Shown here: positions 24,846 through 32,826 of the stretch, piece after piece
How positions within the stretch are numbered: the stretch's first letter is position 1
Layout: each line of letters opens with the position of its first letter
Source: Altererythrobacter sp. C41
GTDB lineage: Bacteria > Pseudomonadota > Alphaproteobacteria > Sphingomonadales > Sphingomonadaceae
DNA length: 64,000 bases
Direction: 5' to 3'
Assembly (NCBI RefSeq): GCF_016803135.1
Contig: NZ_JAEVFE010000001.1
Coordinates: forward strand, 558,001-622,000
The notes under the pieces: model-generated
Database searches by the model: none
Told to the model about the DNA's origin: nothing
The model's input: the letters and a program-made list of their open reading frames with translations, nothing else
Program-made: the position numbers and the translations under genes

Positions 24846-26669
24846 TCACTCGACCGTGACGGATTTGGCGAGGTTGCGCGGCTGGTCGACATCGGTGCCC
24901 TTCACACAAGCGGTGTGATAGGCGAGCAGTTGCACCGGCACGGCGTAGACCAGCGGTGCGATCAGCGGGTGCACCTTGGGCATCTGGATCGTCGCCAGAC
25001 ACCCCTCGCCCGCCTCCAGCAGCCCCTCGGCGTCGGAGATCAGCACGATCTTGCCGCCTCGCGCGCGGACTTCCTGCATGTTCGACACCGTTTTCTCGAA
25101 CAATGGTCCCGAGGGCGCGAGGACGATCACCGGCACTGCCTCGTCGATCAGCGCGATCGGCCCGTGCTTCATCTCGCCCGAAGCGTAACCTTCCGCGTGA
25201 ATGTAGCTGATTTCCTTGAGCTTCAGCGCCCCCTCCAGCGCGAGCGGGTAGTCCGGCCCGCGGCCGAGGTACAGCACGTCGCGCGCAGGTGCGATCAGGT
25301 GCGCCATCCCGGCAATGTCCTCGTCGTGATCGAGGGCGGCGTTGAGCGCAGCCGGCGCTTCGAGCAGGTGCTTCACCACTTCCTGCTCTTCGGCCCGGTC
25401 CATGCGGCCTTTCTTCACCGCCAGATGCGCGGCCAGCGCGGCGAGCACTGCAAGCTGACAGGTGAAGGCCTTCGTGCTGGCAACGCCGATCTCGGGTCCG
25501 GCATGGGTCGGGAGCAGCAGGTCTGCCTCGCGCGCCATCGAACTGGTCGGCACGTTGACGACCACGCCGATGGTCTGCCCGGCCGCCTTGCAGTGGCGCA
25601 GTGCCGCCAGCGTGTCCGCGGTCTCGCCGCTCTGCGAGATGAACAGGGCCAGGCCGCCCTCCTCCAGCACGGGATCGCGGTACCGAAACTCGCTCGCCAC
25701 GTCGATGTCCACCGGCACGCGCGCGAAGTGCTCGAACCAGTATTTCGCGACCAGCCCCGCGTAGTACGACGTACCGCAGGCGACGATCGTCACGCGCCTG
25801 ATCGTCGAAAGATCGAAGTCCATCTGCGGCAGCGCGACAGTGTTGTTCGCCTGGTGCACGTAGCTGCGCAGCGTCTGGGCGACGACGGTCGGCTGCTCGA
25901 AGATCTCCTTCTGCATGAAGTGGCGATAGTTGCCCTTCTCCACCGCCGCCGCCGACGCGCCGGACGTGGTGATCTCGCGCTCCACCGGGTTGTTCTCTGC
26001 ATCGAAGATCTGCGCCCCATCGCGGCGCACGACGACCCAATCCCCCTCGTCGAGATAGGCGATCTTCTGCGTCAACGGCGCGAGCGCAAGCGCGTCGGAG
26101 CCGAGGTAGGTCTCGCCTTCGCCGTATCCCACGACCAGCGGCGAACCGAGGCGCGCGCCGATGAGCATATCGGGGTGATCGCGGAATGCGATGGCGAGGG
26201 CGAAGGCGCCGCGCAGCCGCGGCAGAACAGTCCTGACGGCTTCTTCCGGTGACGCGCCGTTCTCGATTTCCTCGGAGATCAGGTGCGCGACGACCTCACT
26301 ATCGGTCTCGCTCTCGAGCTTGCGTCCCTTGGCCGTGAGCTCGTCCCGGAGCGGCTTGAAGTTTTCGATGATGCCGTTGTGGACCAGCGCTACGTGCTCG
26401 GTCGCGTGCGGGTGTGCGTTGTTTGCTGTGGGGGCGCCGTGCGTCGCCCAGCGCGTGTGCGCGATACCGATCGTGCCGGGCGCAGCGTTGTGCTCGAGCT
26501 CCTTGACGAGATTGGCGAGCTTGCCTTCCGCGCGGCACCGGATCAACCTGCCCTCCTGAATGGTACAGACCCCGGAGCTGTCGTAGCCGCGGTATTCCAT
26601 CCGCTTCAGTCCGTCGACCAGCCGGTCTGCAACCTGATCCCTGCCGACGATGCCGATGATTCCGCACAT
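24846..26669 (-). CDS. glmS: Glutamine-fructose-6-phosphate aminotransferase (isomerizing)
   Basis: A 607-residue enzyme making glucosamine 6-phosphate for peptidoglycan and lipopolysaccharide. The N-terminal glutaminase nucleophile is C2 (MCGIIGIVG). The C-terminal half holds two SIS sugar-phosphate domains (ACGTSYYAG, SQSGETADTLAAL, YASGEMKHGPIALI) and ends with KGTDVDQPRNLAKSVTVE. Length is normal. The start is only 15 bases downstream of the vapC-like toxin stop, so this essential gene either shares the toxin-antitoxin transcript or has a promoter inside it. No glmS-ribozyme-like leader space exists. Confidence 0.97.
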   Translation of the reverse strand: MCGIIGIVGRDQVADRLVDGLKRMEYRGYDSSGVCTIQEGRLIRCRAEGKLANLVKELEHNAAPGTIGIAHTRWATHGAPTANNAHPHATEHVALVHNGIIENFKPLRDELTAKGRKLESETDSEVVAHLISEEIENGASPEEAVRTVLPRLRGAFALAIAFRDHPDMLIGARLGSPLVVGYGEGETYLGSDALALAPLTQKIAYLDEGDWVVVRRDGAQIFDAENNPVEREITTSGASAAAVEKGNYRHFMQKEIFEQPTVVAQTLRSYVHQANNTVALPQMDFDLSTIRRVTIVACGTSYYAGLVAKYWFEHFARVPVDIDVASEFRYRDPVLEEGGLALFISQSGETADTLAALRHCKAAGQTIGVVVNVPTSSMAREADLLLPTHAGPEIGVASTKAFTCQLAVLAALAAHLAVKKGRMDRAEEQEVVKHLLEAPAALNAALDHDEDIAGMAHLIAPARDVLYLGRGPDYPLALEGALKLKEISYIHAEGYASGEMKHGPIALIDEAVPVIVLAPSGPLFEKTVSNMQEVRARGGKIVLISDAEGLLEAGEGCLATIQMPKVHPLIAPLVYAVPVQLLAYHTACVKGTDVDQPRNLAKSVTVE

Positions 26670-26684
26670 AGAGCCGTATTTCCT

Positions 26685-27065
26685 TCAGAGTGTGTAAGGT
26701 ATGCGGATGCCCGGCATCTCGGCCGGAAAATCCTTGATATTTCGAGTTACGAGAACGCGCCCGCGCACCAGCGCCGTGGCGAGGATGATCGCATCGGGCA
26801 AGCGAATACCTTTGCGTTCGCGGCGCAGCGCCGCCGCCCGATCGGCGATTTCCGAATCTATTTCATCTATCGCGAACCCGGCCAGGAAACGCTCTATCTC
26901 GCGCAACTCGGTCCCCGAACTCTTCGACATGATCTCGACCCAGGCCATCCGACTCAGCCACGCGCGCCCGGTCTGATTGAGGGCTCGACGCAGTTCCGCC
27001 CGCCCCTGCTCTATGCCGAGAAGCGCATCGATGACGATACCGGTGTCGAAAGCAAAGCCGCTCAT
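26685..27065 (-). CDS. PIN-domain toxin (VapC family)
   Basis: A 126-residue PIN ribonuclease. The acidic active-site set is D7 (FAFDTGIVID), E44 (AWVEIMSK), D91 (RLPDAIILATAL) and D112 (TRNIKDF). Its ATG overlaps the stop of the antitoxin gene (ATGA), the standard layout of vapBC modules. Overproduced VapC toxins cleave tRNA or rRNA; the target here is unknown. It lies 15 bases upstream of glmS. Confidence 0.9.
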   Translation of the reverse strand: MSGFAFDTGIVIDALLGIEQGRAELRRALNQTGRAWLSRMAWVEIMSKSSGTELREIERFLAGFAIDEIDSEIADRAAALRRERKGIRLPDAIILATALVRGRVLVTRNIKDFPAEMPGIRIPYTL

Positions 27066-27409
27066 GGCCTTTCGCCGCCCTTGCCGGAAAATTGCCGATG
27101 TATCTGCCGCTGCCGGTCGTCCTCGGCATCGAAGAGCTCCGGAAACTCGCCGCGCGCGTCTTCGTAATCATCGTCCCACGGCCGGGTCGAGGACGCCCGT
27201 TCGCGCCGCTGCCACGTCGCCGCATCGCCGAGATCCGTTCGCTCCTTCCAGAGACCGAACCCGCGATCGATCCAGTCGGTCGAGCTTTCGCCCCGATAGG
27301 CGCTCACCGCTTCGCGCAACACCGCGGCGCGCGACTTCCCCTGCTCCTCCGCAAGGCGATCGAGCCATCTGATGTCATCTTCGGGAAGGTCGGCGAGGAT
27401 TCGCGGCAT
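27062..27409 (-). CDS. Ribbon-helix-helix antitoxin (VapB-like), long form
   Basis: A 115-residue partner of the PIN toxin. The N-terminal part (MPRILADLPEDDIRWLDRLA, then KSRAAVLREAVSAY) is a ribbon-helix-helix DNA-binding domain; the acidic C-terminal part is probably the toxin-neutralising tail. It is longer than most VapB proteins (about 75-90 residues). A palindromic operator-like cluster lies directly before the start, as expected for autoregulation. Confidence 0.85.
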   Translation of the reverse strand: MPRILADLPEDDIRWLDRLAEEQGKSRAAVLREAVSAYRGESSTDWIDRGFGLWKERTDLGDAATWQRRERASSTRPWDDDYEDARGEFPELFDAEDDRQRQIHRQFSGKGGERP

Positions 27410-27411
27410 AA

Positions 27412-27442
27412 TGATATCGCGATATCATATCATGATATCGCG
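27412..27442. promoter_or_regulatory. Palindromic operator cluster of the toxin-antitoxin operon
   Basis: A perfect 16-base palindrome TGATATCGCGATATCA (27412-27427) touches a second palindrome ATATCATGATAT (27427-27438); GATATC recurs three times. It begins two bases upstream of the antitoxin ATG, the place where ribbon-helix-helix antitoxins bind to repress their own operon. Confidence 0.65.
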
Positions 27443-27451
27443 TCAAACAAA

Positions 27452-27485
27452 TTCGGAAGCGCTCCAACTTCGGAAGCGCTGCAAC
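27452..27485. repeat. Tandem 17-base direct repeat
   Basis: TTCGGAAGCGCTCCAAC and TTCGGAAGCGCTGCAAC follow each other with no gap; they differ at one base. Each unit contains an AGCGCT palindrome. The repeat lies in the 155-base gap between the divergent antitoxin and O-antigen-ligase-like genes, so it may be an operator or a small duplication. Confidence 0.6.
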
Positions 27486-27564
27486 GGCATTCGACAGATC
27501 GTGGTTTACCGCACCTTAAGCAGCACGCGTTAGCCGGAAGCGAACGCCGAGACGGGAGAGCTTG

Positions 27565-28866
27565 ATGAACGTCGTCCAAAACGTCGACGGTGCGAGGTTG
27601 AAATTCCGCTCGTCGTGGCGCGACGTATCTATGCCCCGCCAAGCGACCGGTCTGTCAGCGCTAGCAGGGGTAGCGCTGCTGCTAGCAGCGCCGGCCTTCG
27701 CCTTGGCGAGCTGGCTTGTCGCGGCGGACTACCCTGCAGTCCTGTTCTACGCATTCCCCGTGCTCGCGGCCGAAATCGCCGTAATCATCCTCGCGGTTGG
27801 CGCCGGCTTCGACTTGCGCGGGGCGTTCTCGCAGCTTCACCCAATCACCCGTCTCGGAGCGGTCGTCTGGCTTGCGACCGTCCTGTGCGCAAACCTCATT
27901 TTTGCGCCCGTGCGAGCTGCAGCGGTGCCGTTGCTGTTTATTACTCTCATCCACGCATCCTTTGCGCTTGCGCTTTGGAGTCTGGTTACGAGTCGCTGGA
28001 GATTGCGCCAAAGAGGCTTTCTCTACTGCGCCGCAGCAGGCGTCGGCCTGTTCGGCGTCGTCTTTACCGTGGTGATATTGGCCGAACTGAACAACCCTGA
28101 TTTCAATTGGGTGGGCGTGGGTATCGGTATCACCAACATCAGACAGCTGGGCTTCTACGGTATCACACTGGTAGGCATCGCCCTCGGTCTTGGCGCGGTC
28201 TCCCGCGGCTGGCCCTGGTGGTTCGCCGCACTGAGCACTGCATTCGGGTTTTGGCTGACGATCGTGAGTGGTAGCAGGGTAGCGTTTGTTGCTGCCGTCA
28301 TCGCGGGTATCGTTGTCGGTGTACTAAGCGAAAGGAAGCAGCGCGCATCACTGGCGATGCTCGTCACTCTCGCTCTCGTGACGGCGATTCCTACATCATA
28401 TTTACTGGTTCCTCATGAGAGCTGGGGCTTCGACCGGATCATGGACCGAAGCTTTTTCGACGACGATATGAATGCATATACATCTGGGCGCTTAGCGATC
28501 TGGAAGGAGACATGGGCAGCAGTTCTCGAACGTCCCCTTCTCGGCCACGGAGAAGGTCAGTTCCGATCTCAGATCGTGAGCGCCGGCAACGGCTTGAACC
28601 ACCCCCACAACGCGCCCCTCCAGTTTCTCTATCAGTGGGGATTTATCGGTACAGCCGCATTGGCATTGATGCTGGCTTCGACGGTCCGGAACCTGCGAAA
28701 TCATACGTGGACCGATGTCCGGCTGGCATCAATTGGGACAGCGACCGGATTGCTGGCAATGGCGATGCTCGAAGGCTCGCTATATCACACCTATCCAGTG
28801 ATGATCGTCATCCTGTGTCTGGTAATCGCGAACGCGACGGCGAGCGCGGCGGTGGCACACCATTAG
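27565..28866 (+). CDS. O-antigen ligase/polymerase-like membrane protein
   Basis: A 433-residue protein with about ten to twelve membrane helices. The long periplasmic loop before the last helices, with SGRLAIWKETWAAVLERPLL then GHGEGQF and NHPHNAPLQFLYQWGFIG, is characteristic of the Wzy/O-antigen-ligase family (PF04932), which joins or polymerises surface sugars. The ATG at 27565 has GGGAGAG upstream. Codon use is clearly less GC-rich than in neighbouring genes (many ATA, TTA, CAT codons). No other polysaccharide gene is nearby, so it may have been acquired. Ligase and polymerase cannot be told apart here. Confidence 0.82.
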   Translation: MNVVQNVDGARLKFRSSWRDVSMPRQATGLSALAGVALLLAAPAFALASWLVAADYPAVLFYAFPVLAAEIAVIILAVGAGFDLRGAFSQLHPITRLGAVVWLATVLCANLIFAPVRAAAVPLLFITLIHASFALALWSLVTSRWRLRQRGFLYCAAAGVGLFGVVFTVVILAELNNPDFNWVGVGIGITNIRQLGFYGITLVGIALGLGAVSRGWPWWFAALSTAFGFWLTIVSGSRVAFVAAVIAGIVVGVLSERKQRASLAMLVTLALVTAIPTSYLLVPHESWGFDRIMDRSFFDDDMNAYTSGRLAIWKETWAAVLERPLLGHGEGQFRSQIVSAGNGLNHPHNAPLQFLYQWGFIGTAALALMLASTVRNLRNHTWTDVRLASIGTATGLLAMAMLEGSLYHTYPVMIVILCLVIANATASAAVAHH

Positions 28867-28992
28867 GTGCCGGCGGGGTCTGATCAATCAGCCTTAGGAA
28901 AATAATAAACTTTCCGATCTATTCACCAAGTTCCCGCAGACCGTCGCTCCCGCAGTGCTGGTAGGTCGAGCGGGTGGACCAAGGGGTTTGGA

Positions 28993-30504
28993 ATGACGGC
29001 TTTCGGCAGGAAGAACGGACCGGGGGGTATGCCCGGGGCGCGTCCCTCCTTCGGTGTGGCGCGACCCATGAAGGGGGGCGACGCGCGCCGGGCGCCGGAA
29101 CCTGGCGGCGAGCAGTTTCCGCCTCTGCCGGGCGATAGCGCTACCGCTCCGTCGGAATCCGCTGCACCGAACAAGTCCGATGCCCTGGCTCGCCTCGCGG
29201 ACCGGGCCAATGCGATCCACCAGCAGGCCGAGATCGGCGGCTTCGAAGCCAGCGTCCACAAGATCAAGGAACAGGTGTTGCCCCGCCTCCTCGAGCGCGT
29301 GGACCCCGAAGCGGCGGCGACGCTGACCAAGGACGAGCTCAGCGAGGAATTTCGCCCCATCATCATGGAGGTGCTGGCCGAGCTCAAGGTCACGCTCAAC
29401 CGGCGCGAGCAGTTCGCGCTCGAGAAGGTGCTGATCGATGAATTGCTCGGCTTCGGTCCCCTGGAGGAGCTGCTCAACGACCCCGATGTCTCGGACATCA
29501 TGGTCAACGGCCCCGATCAGACCTACATCGAGAAGAAAGGCAAGCTGGTCGTCGCGCCGATCAAGTTCCGTGACGAGCAGCACTTGTTCCAGATCGCGCA
29601 GCGTATCGTGAACCAGGTCGGCCGCCGCGTCGACCAGACGACCCCGCTCGCCGACGCCCGCCTCAAGGACGGCAGCCGCGTCAACGTCATCGTGCCGCCG
29701 CTGTCGCTGCGTGGTACGGCGATCTCGATCCGCAAGTTCTCCGAGAAGCCGATCACCATCGACATGCTGCGCGACTTCGGGTCGATGAGCGACAAGATGG
29801 CGACGGCGCTCAAGATCGCCGGCGCGTGCCGGATGAACATCGTCATCTCGGGCGGTACCGGCTCGGGCAAGACCACGATGCTCAACGCGCTGTCGAAGAT
29901 GATCGACCCGGGCGAACGCGTGCTGACGATCGAGGACGCGGCCGAGCTTCGGCTGCAGCAGCCGCACTGGCTCCCGCTCGAAACGCGCCCGCCGAACCTG
30001 GAGGGCCAGGGCGCGATCACGATCGGAGACCTGGTCAAGAACGCGCTGCGTATGCGCCCTGACCGCATCATCCTGGGCGAGATCCGCGGCGCGGAGTGTT
30101 TCGATCTCCTCGCCGCGATGAACACCGGCCACGACGGATCGATGTGCACGCTGCACGCCAACAGCCCGCGCGAATGCCTGGGCCGTATGGAAAACATGAT
30201 CCTGATGGGCGACATCAAGATTCCGAAGGAGGCCATCAGCCGCCAGATCGCGGAATCGGTCGACCTCATCGTTCAGGTCAAGCGCCTGCGCGACGGCTCG
30301 CGCCGCACGACCAACGTCACCGAAGTAATCGGCATGGAAGGCGACGTGATCGTCACCCAGGAGTTGTTCAAGTTCGAGTATCTGGACGAGAGCGAGGACG
30401 GCAAGATCCTGGGCGAGTTCCGCAGTTCGGGCCTGCGCCCCTACACCCTGGAAAAGGCGCGCCAGTTCGGGTTCGATCAGGCCTATCTGGAAGCGTGCCT
30501 CTGA
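28993..30504 (+). CDS. cpaF: CpaF-type pilus/secretion ATPase
   Basis: A 503-residue hexameric ATPase of the Tad/Flp pilus system. A Pro/Gly-rich N-terminal 60 residues precede the CpaF core: LIDELLGFGPLEELLNDPDV, Walker A ISGGTGSGKTTML (about 285-297), Walker B with E363 (RIILGEIRGAE), and the His box HDGSMCTLHANSPRECLGRM. In most relatives cpaF lies within cpaBCDE/tadBC; here no other Tad gene is adjacent, so the rest of the system must be elsewhere. Confidence 0.93.
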   Translation: MTAFGRKNGPGGMPGARPSFGVARPMKGGDARRAPEPGGEQFPPLPGDSATAPSESAAPNKSDALARLADRANAIHQQAEIGGFEASVHKIKEQVLPRLLERVDPEAAATLTKDELSEEFRPIIMEVLAELKVTLNRREQFALEKVLIDELLGFGPLEELLNDPDVSDIMVNGPDQTYIEKKGKLVVAPIKFRDEQHLFQIAQRIVNQVGRRVDQTTPLADARLKDGSRVNVIVPPLSLRGTAISIRKFSEKPITIDMLRDFGSMSDKMATALKIAGACRMNIVISGGTGSGKTTMLNALSKMIDPGERVLTIEDAAELRLQQPHWLPLETRPPNLEGQGAITIGDLVKNALRMRPDRIILGEIRGAECFDLLAAMNTGHDGSMCTLHANSPRECLGRMENMILMGDIKIPKEAISRQIAESVDLIVQVKRLRDGSRRTTNVTEVIGMEGDVIVTQELFKFEYLDESEDGKILGEFRSSGLRPYTLEKARQFGFDQAYLEACL

Positions 30505-30508
30505 CCCG

Positions 30509-30739
30509 CTAACCGGCGAGCAGTCCCTTCACCGACAGCAGTATCAAACCGCCGCCGACGATCGCGGAGGTCAGAAAGATGCCTCGCCAAGGGACCCAGC
30601 CCACGCCGTCCATCCGCGTGCGCCGATTGCGCCGGATCTCCGCCAGTGTCGCCACGAGCGCTATACCGAGACAGCCGAGCCCCCAGAGGCCGGTGATTTC
30701 CGCTTCGCTGGCGAACGTCAGAAAGTGCCCGATGCTCAT
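30509..30739 (-). CDS. Small hypothetical membrane protein
   Basis: 76 residues from the ATG at 30739 (MSIGHFLTFASEAEI). Two membrane helices (about 14-30 and 54-72) flank a basic loop (AEIRRNRRTRMDGVGWVPWR). It converges on cpaF, with stops four bases apart, and is divergent from the entericidin gene. I do not recognise a named family. The clear helix-basic loop-helix pattern supports a real gene. Confidence 0.7.
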   Translation of the reverse strand: MSIGHFLTFASEAEITGLWGLGCLGIALVATLAEIRRNRRTRMDGVGWVPWRGIFLTSAIVGGGLILLSVKGLLAG

Positions 30740-30858
30740 TGCGGCGCGATATGGGCGGTGCGCCGATGCTCGGCAAGCGGCGGGCAGCCGGAACCCCGGC
30801 CGCGGCGCTGCGTTTTTCCTCCATCTGCTCGCAGTGAGCAACGAAGGAGTGCCATGTT

Positions 30859-30987
30859 ATGGTCCGCAAGATTCTACTCGCCGCAGGAATTGCCGCGTTC
30901 TCGCTCGCCGCAACGGCCTGCAACACGGTGAAGGGCGTCGGGGAAGACATCGAATCCGTCGGCGAAGCCGGCGACGAGGCAATCTGA
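30859..30987 (+). CDS. Entericidin A/B family lipoprotein
   Basis: A 42-residue lipoprotein with AAGGAG nine bases before the ATG. Signal peptide MVRKILLAAGIAAFSLAATA leads to lipidated C21, followed by NTVKGVGEDIESVGEAGDEA, the standard entericidin pattern (NTVxGxGxDIExxGxA). In E. coli the entericidin pair is a stationary-phase envelope toxin/antidote; here a single copy is seen, and single copies are usual in alphaproteobacteria. Confidence 0.88.
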   Translation: MVRKILLAAGIAAFSLAATACNTVKGVGEDIESVGEAGDEAI

Positions 30988-31061
30988 TCGCACGCCACGG
31001 ACAAGGCCCGGTTCCGGGCCACATGCGCCCGTCGGAGGGATCCGGCGGGCGTATTTGCGAG

Positions 31062-31655
31062 CTAGTTGCGCCGGTAGATCAGTGTAAGGTTGTTGGCCGG
31101 CATTGCATGTCGCGCCGACCGGATGAAGCCCGTGTCCTTCGCCAGTGCGTCGACCGCCGCACGATCGCGTAGTCCCCAGGCGGGATCGCGAGCGCGAAGA
31201 CTTGCATCGAATGTCAGATTCGATTCCGCCGTCTCCACTTCCTGTTCGATAAACGGGCCGTAGACGATCAGCGGCGCACCCCGCGGCAGGATCTTCGCCG
31301 CGCCCGCGAACAGACCCTCGGCTGCCGCCCACGGGCTGATGTGGATCATGTTGCTGCACAGAACCGCGTCTGCCTGCGTTACCGGCCAGGCTACCGAGGA
31401 GGCGTCGAGCTCAACCGGGGGCAACAGGTTTCCGGGCCCCGCCTCCTCCCGCCACGCCGCAATCGAAGCCAGTGCATCAGGCTCGCGGTCGCTCGGTTGC
31501 CATGACAAATGCGGAAAGCGGCGCGCGAAGAACAAGGCATGCTCGCCCGAACCGCTCGCGATCTCGAGCACGATTCCCCGCGCCGGCAGCTCGACTTCGA
31601 GCACGGCCGCGATCGGCTCGCTGTTGCGCCCGGCAGCGGGTGCGTGGCGCTTCAT
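31062..31655 (-). CDS. DUF938 class I SAM-methyltransferase-like protein
   Basis: A 197-residue protein. VLEIASGSGEHALFFARRFP (motif I), WQPSDREPDALASI and AVLCSNMIHISPW are signature stretches of the DUF938 family, a methyltransferase fold of unknown substrate. The ATG overlaps the stop of the ABA4-like gene (ATGA), so both are translated from one message. Confidence 0.9.
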   Translation of the reverse strand: MKRHAPAAGRNSEPIAAVLEVELPARGIVLEIASGSGEHALFFARRFPHLSWQPSDREPDALASIAAWREEAGPGNLLPPVELDASSVAWPVTQADAVLCSNMIHISPWAAAEGLFAGAAKILPRGAPLIVYGPFIEQEVETAESNLTFDASLRARDPAWGLRDRAAVDALAKDTGFIRSARHAMPANNLTLIYRRN

Positions 31656-32107
31656 GCCCACCGGCCCGACGCACGTGCGCGGCGTTCCCGAATGGCGAGC
31701 CAGATCAGGAGACCGAGCGGCCCGGCCAGAAAGGTCGTGAGGAGCACGGGGGCCTGGGCGATCCGGGAGAATCCCTTCGCATCGGCGTCGCGCGCGATCC
31801 ACAACCCGACGAATAGATCGAACGCGAGGTAATGGGTCCAGCCGAGCACGACCGCCCCGTCGGATCGGGACAGGGCCTTGATGCCGGCGAGTGAGAAATC
31901 GGCAGACCAGGCCGCCCCCGCGTCCCGCACGGGATCGACCGCACCGGTCACCAGCAGTACGAGCAGAACCGTGTAGACCAGGCACAGCAGGGCGATGCCG
32001 AGATAGAGCACGCTGGCCATCGCGAACGGACGGCGCGGCAGAAACAGCAGGATCGCCCATGCGGCAAGCGCGACGAGGTTGGTCGCACCAAAGATCGTCG
32101 GCCACAT
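31652..32107 (-). CDS. ABA4-like (DUF4281) membrane protein
   Basis: A 151-residue protein with four predicted membrane helices. GWTHYLAFDLFVGLWIARDA and the last helix FLAGPLGLLIWLAIR match the ABA4-like family; the plant member is linked to neoxanthin synthesis. Whether the bacterial protein touches carotenoids is unknown. It is coupled by overlap to the DUF938 gene and follows the oxidoreductase gene by 23 bases. Confidence 0.85.
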   Translation of the reverse strand: MWPTIFGATNLVALAAWAILLFLPRRPFAMASVLYLGIALLCLVYTVLLVLLVTGAVDPVRDAGAAWSADFSLAGIKALSRSDGAVVLGWTHYLAFDLFVGLWIARDADAKGFSRIAQAPVLLTTFLAGPLGLLIWLAIRERRARASGRWA

Positions 32108-32130
32108 TCGCGCGCGCCCCCTTTTTCGCC

Positions 32131-32826
32131 TCAGGCGTCGACGGGCTGCGGGAACTCGCGCGCGGCCCGGCGGATGCCGTCGTTATCGTGAATGAAGCGC
32201 CCGGCGGCTTTGCGCATGGTCAGCCCCAGCGCCGCCTCGGCTACCGTCTGTACCGGGATCGAGCGGAACCGCCGCATTCCGCCGCGAAGGAAGAAATCGG
32301 TCAGCGGACTCATGGCGATCCCGATCCGTTCCCCGGGGCGTCGGTCGTCGACGCGGGGGCCCCGCAGCAGACCGGGACGCAGGATGTCGAGGCGCTTGAA
32401 CCCGACCTTGGCCAGATCCCGCTCCATCTCCGCCTTCACACGCAGGTAAAACGCCTTGGACGCGAGCGAGGCGCCCGCCGAGCTGACGGCAACCATTCGC
32501 TCGATCCCGTGCTCCTTCGCCGCGCGCGCCGTCTCCAGCACGAGATCGTGATCGACCGCGCGGAAGGCAGCCTCGTCCTCCCCCGCCTTGCGCCAGGTCG
32601 TGCCCAGCGCACAGATCAGGGCCTTGGGCCGCACGGCTTCGAACACCTCGCCCCAATGTGCCGGATCGGCGACGAACATCTCCATTCGAACGCCTTGGGG
32701 CAGAGGAACCTCGCGCCGTGAGAGCCCCACGAGACGGAAGTCCTCGCGCCCGATCGAGAGGTTGATGATCGTGTTGCCGATCAGCCCGGTCGAACCGACC
32801 AGCGCGATGCGCAGCAGCTCAGACAT
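32131..32826 (-). CDS. NAD(P)-binding oxidoreductase (TIP30/NmrA-like Rossmann protein)
   Basis: A 231-residue Rossmann protein. The N-terminal nucleotide loop is ALVGSTGLIGNTI, followed by ALICALGTTWRKAGEDEAAF, MVAVSSAGAS and FYLRVKAEMERDL (a Y-x-x-x-K-like pair), as in the HTATIP2/TIP30 and NAD-dependent epimerase-like group. Its start overlaps the 3' end of the dGTPase-like gene by eight bases. The substrate is unknown. Confidence 0.82.
   Translation of the reverse strand: MSELLRIALVGSTGLIGNTIINLSIGREDFRLVGLSRREVPLPQGVRMEMFVADPAHWGEVFEAVRPKALICALGTTWRKAGEDEAAFRAVDHDLVLETARAAKEHGIERMVAVSSAGASLASKAFYLRVKAEMERDLAKVGFKRLDILRPGLLRGPRVDDRRPGERIGIAMSPLTDFFLRGGMRRFRSIPVQTVAEAALGLTMRKAAGRFIHDNDGIRRAAREFPQPVDA

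Noticed and set aside
26670-26684. Possible glmS ribozyme or riboswitch upstream of glmS
   Set aside because: Only 15 bases separate glmS from the toxin gene; there is no room for such an element.
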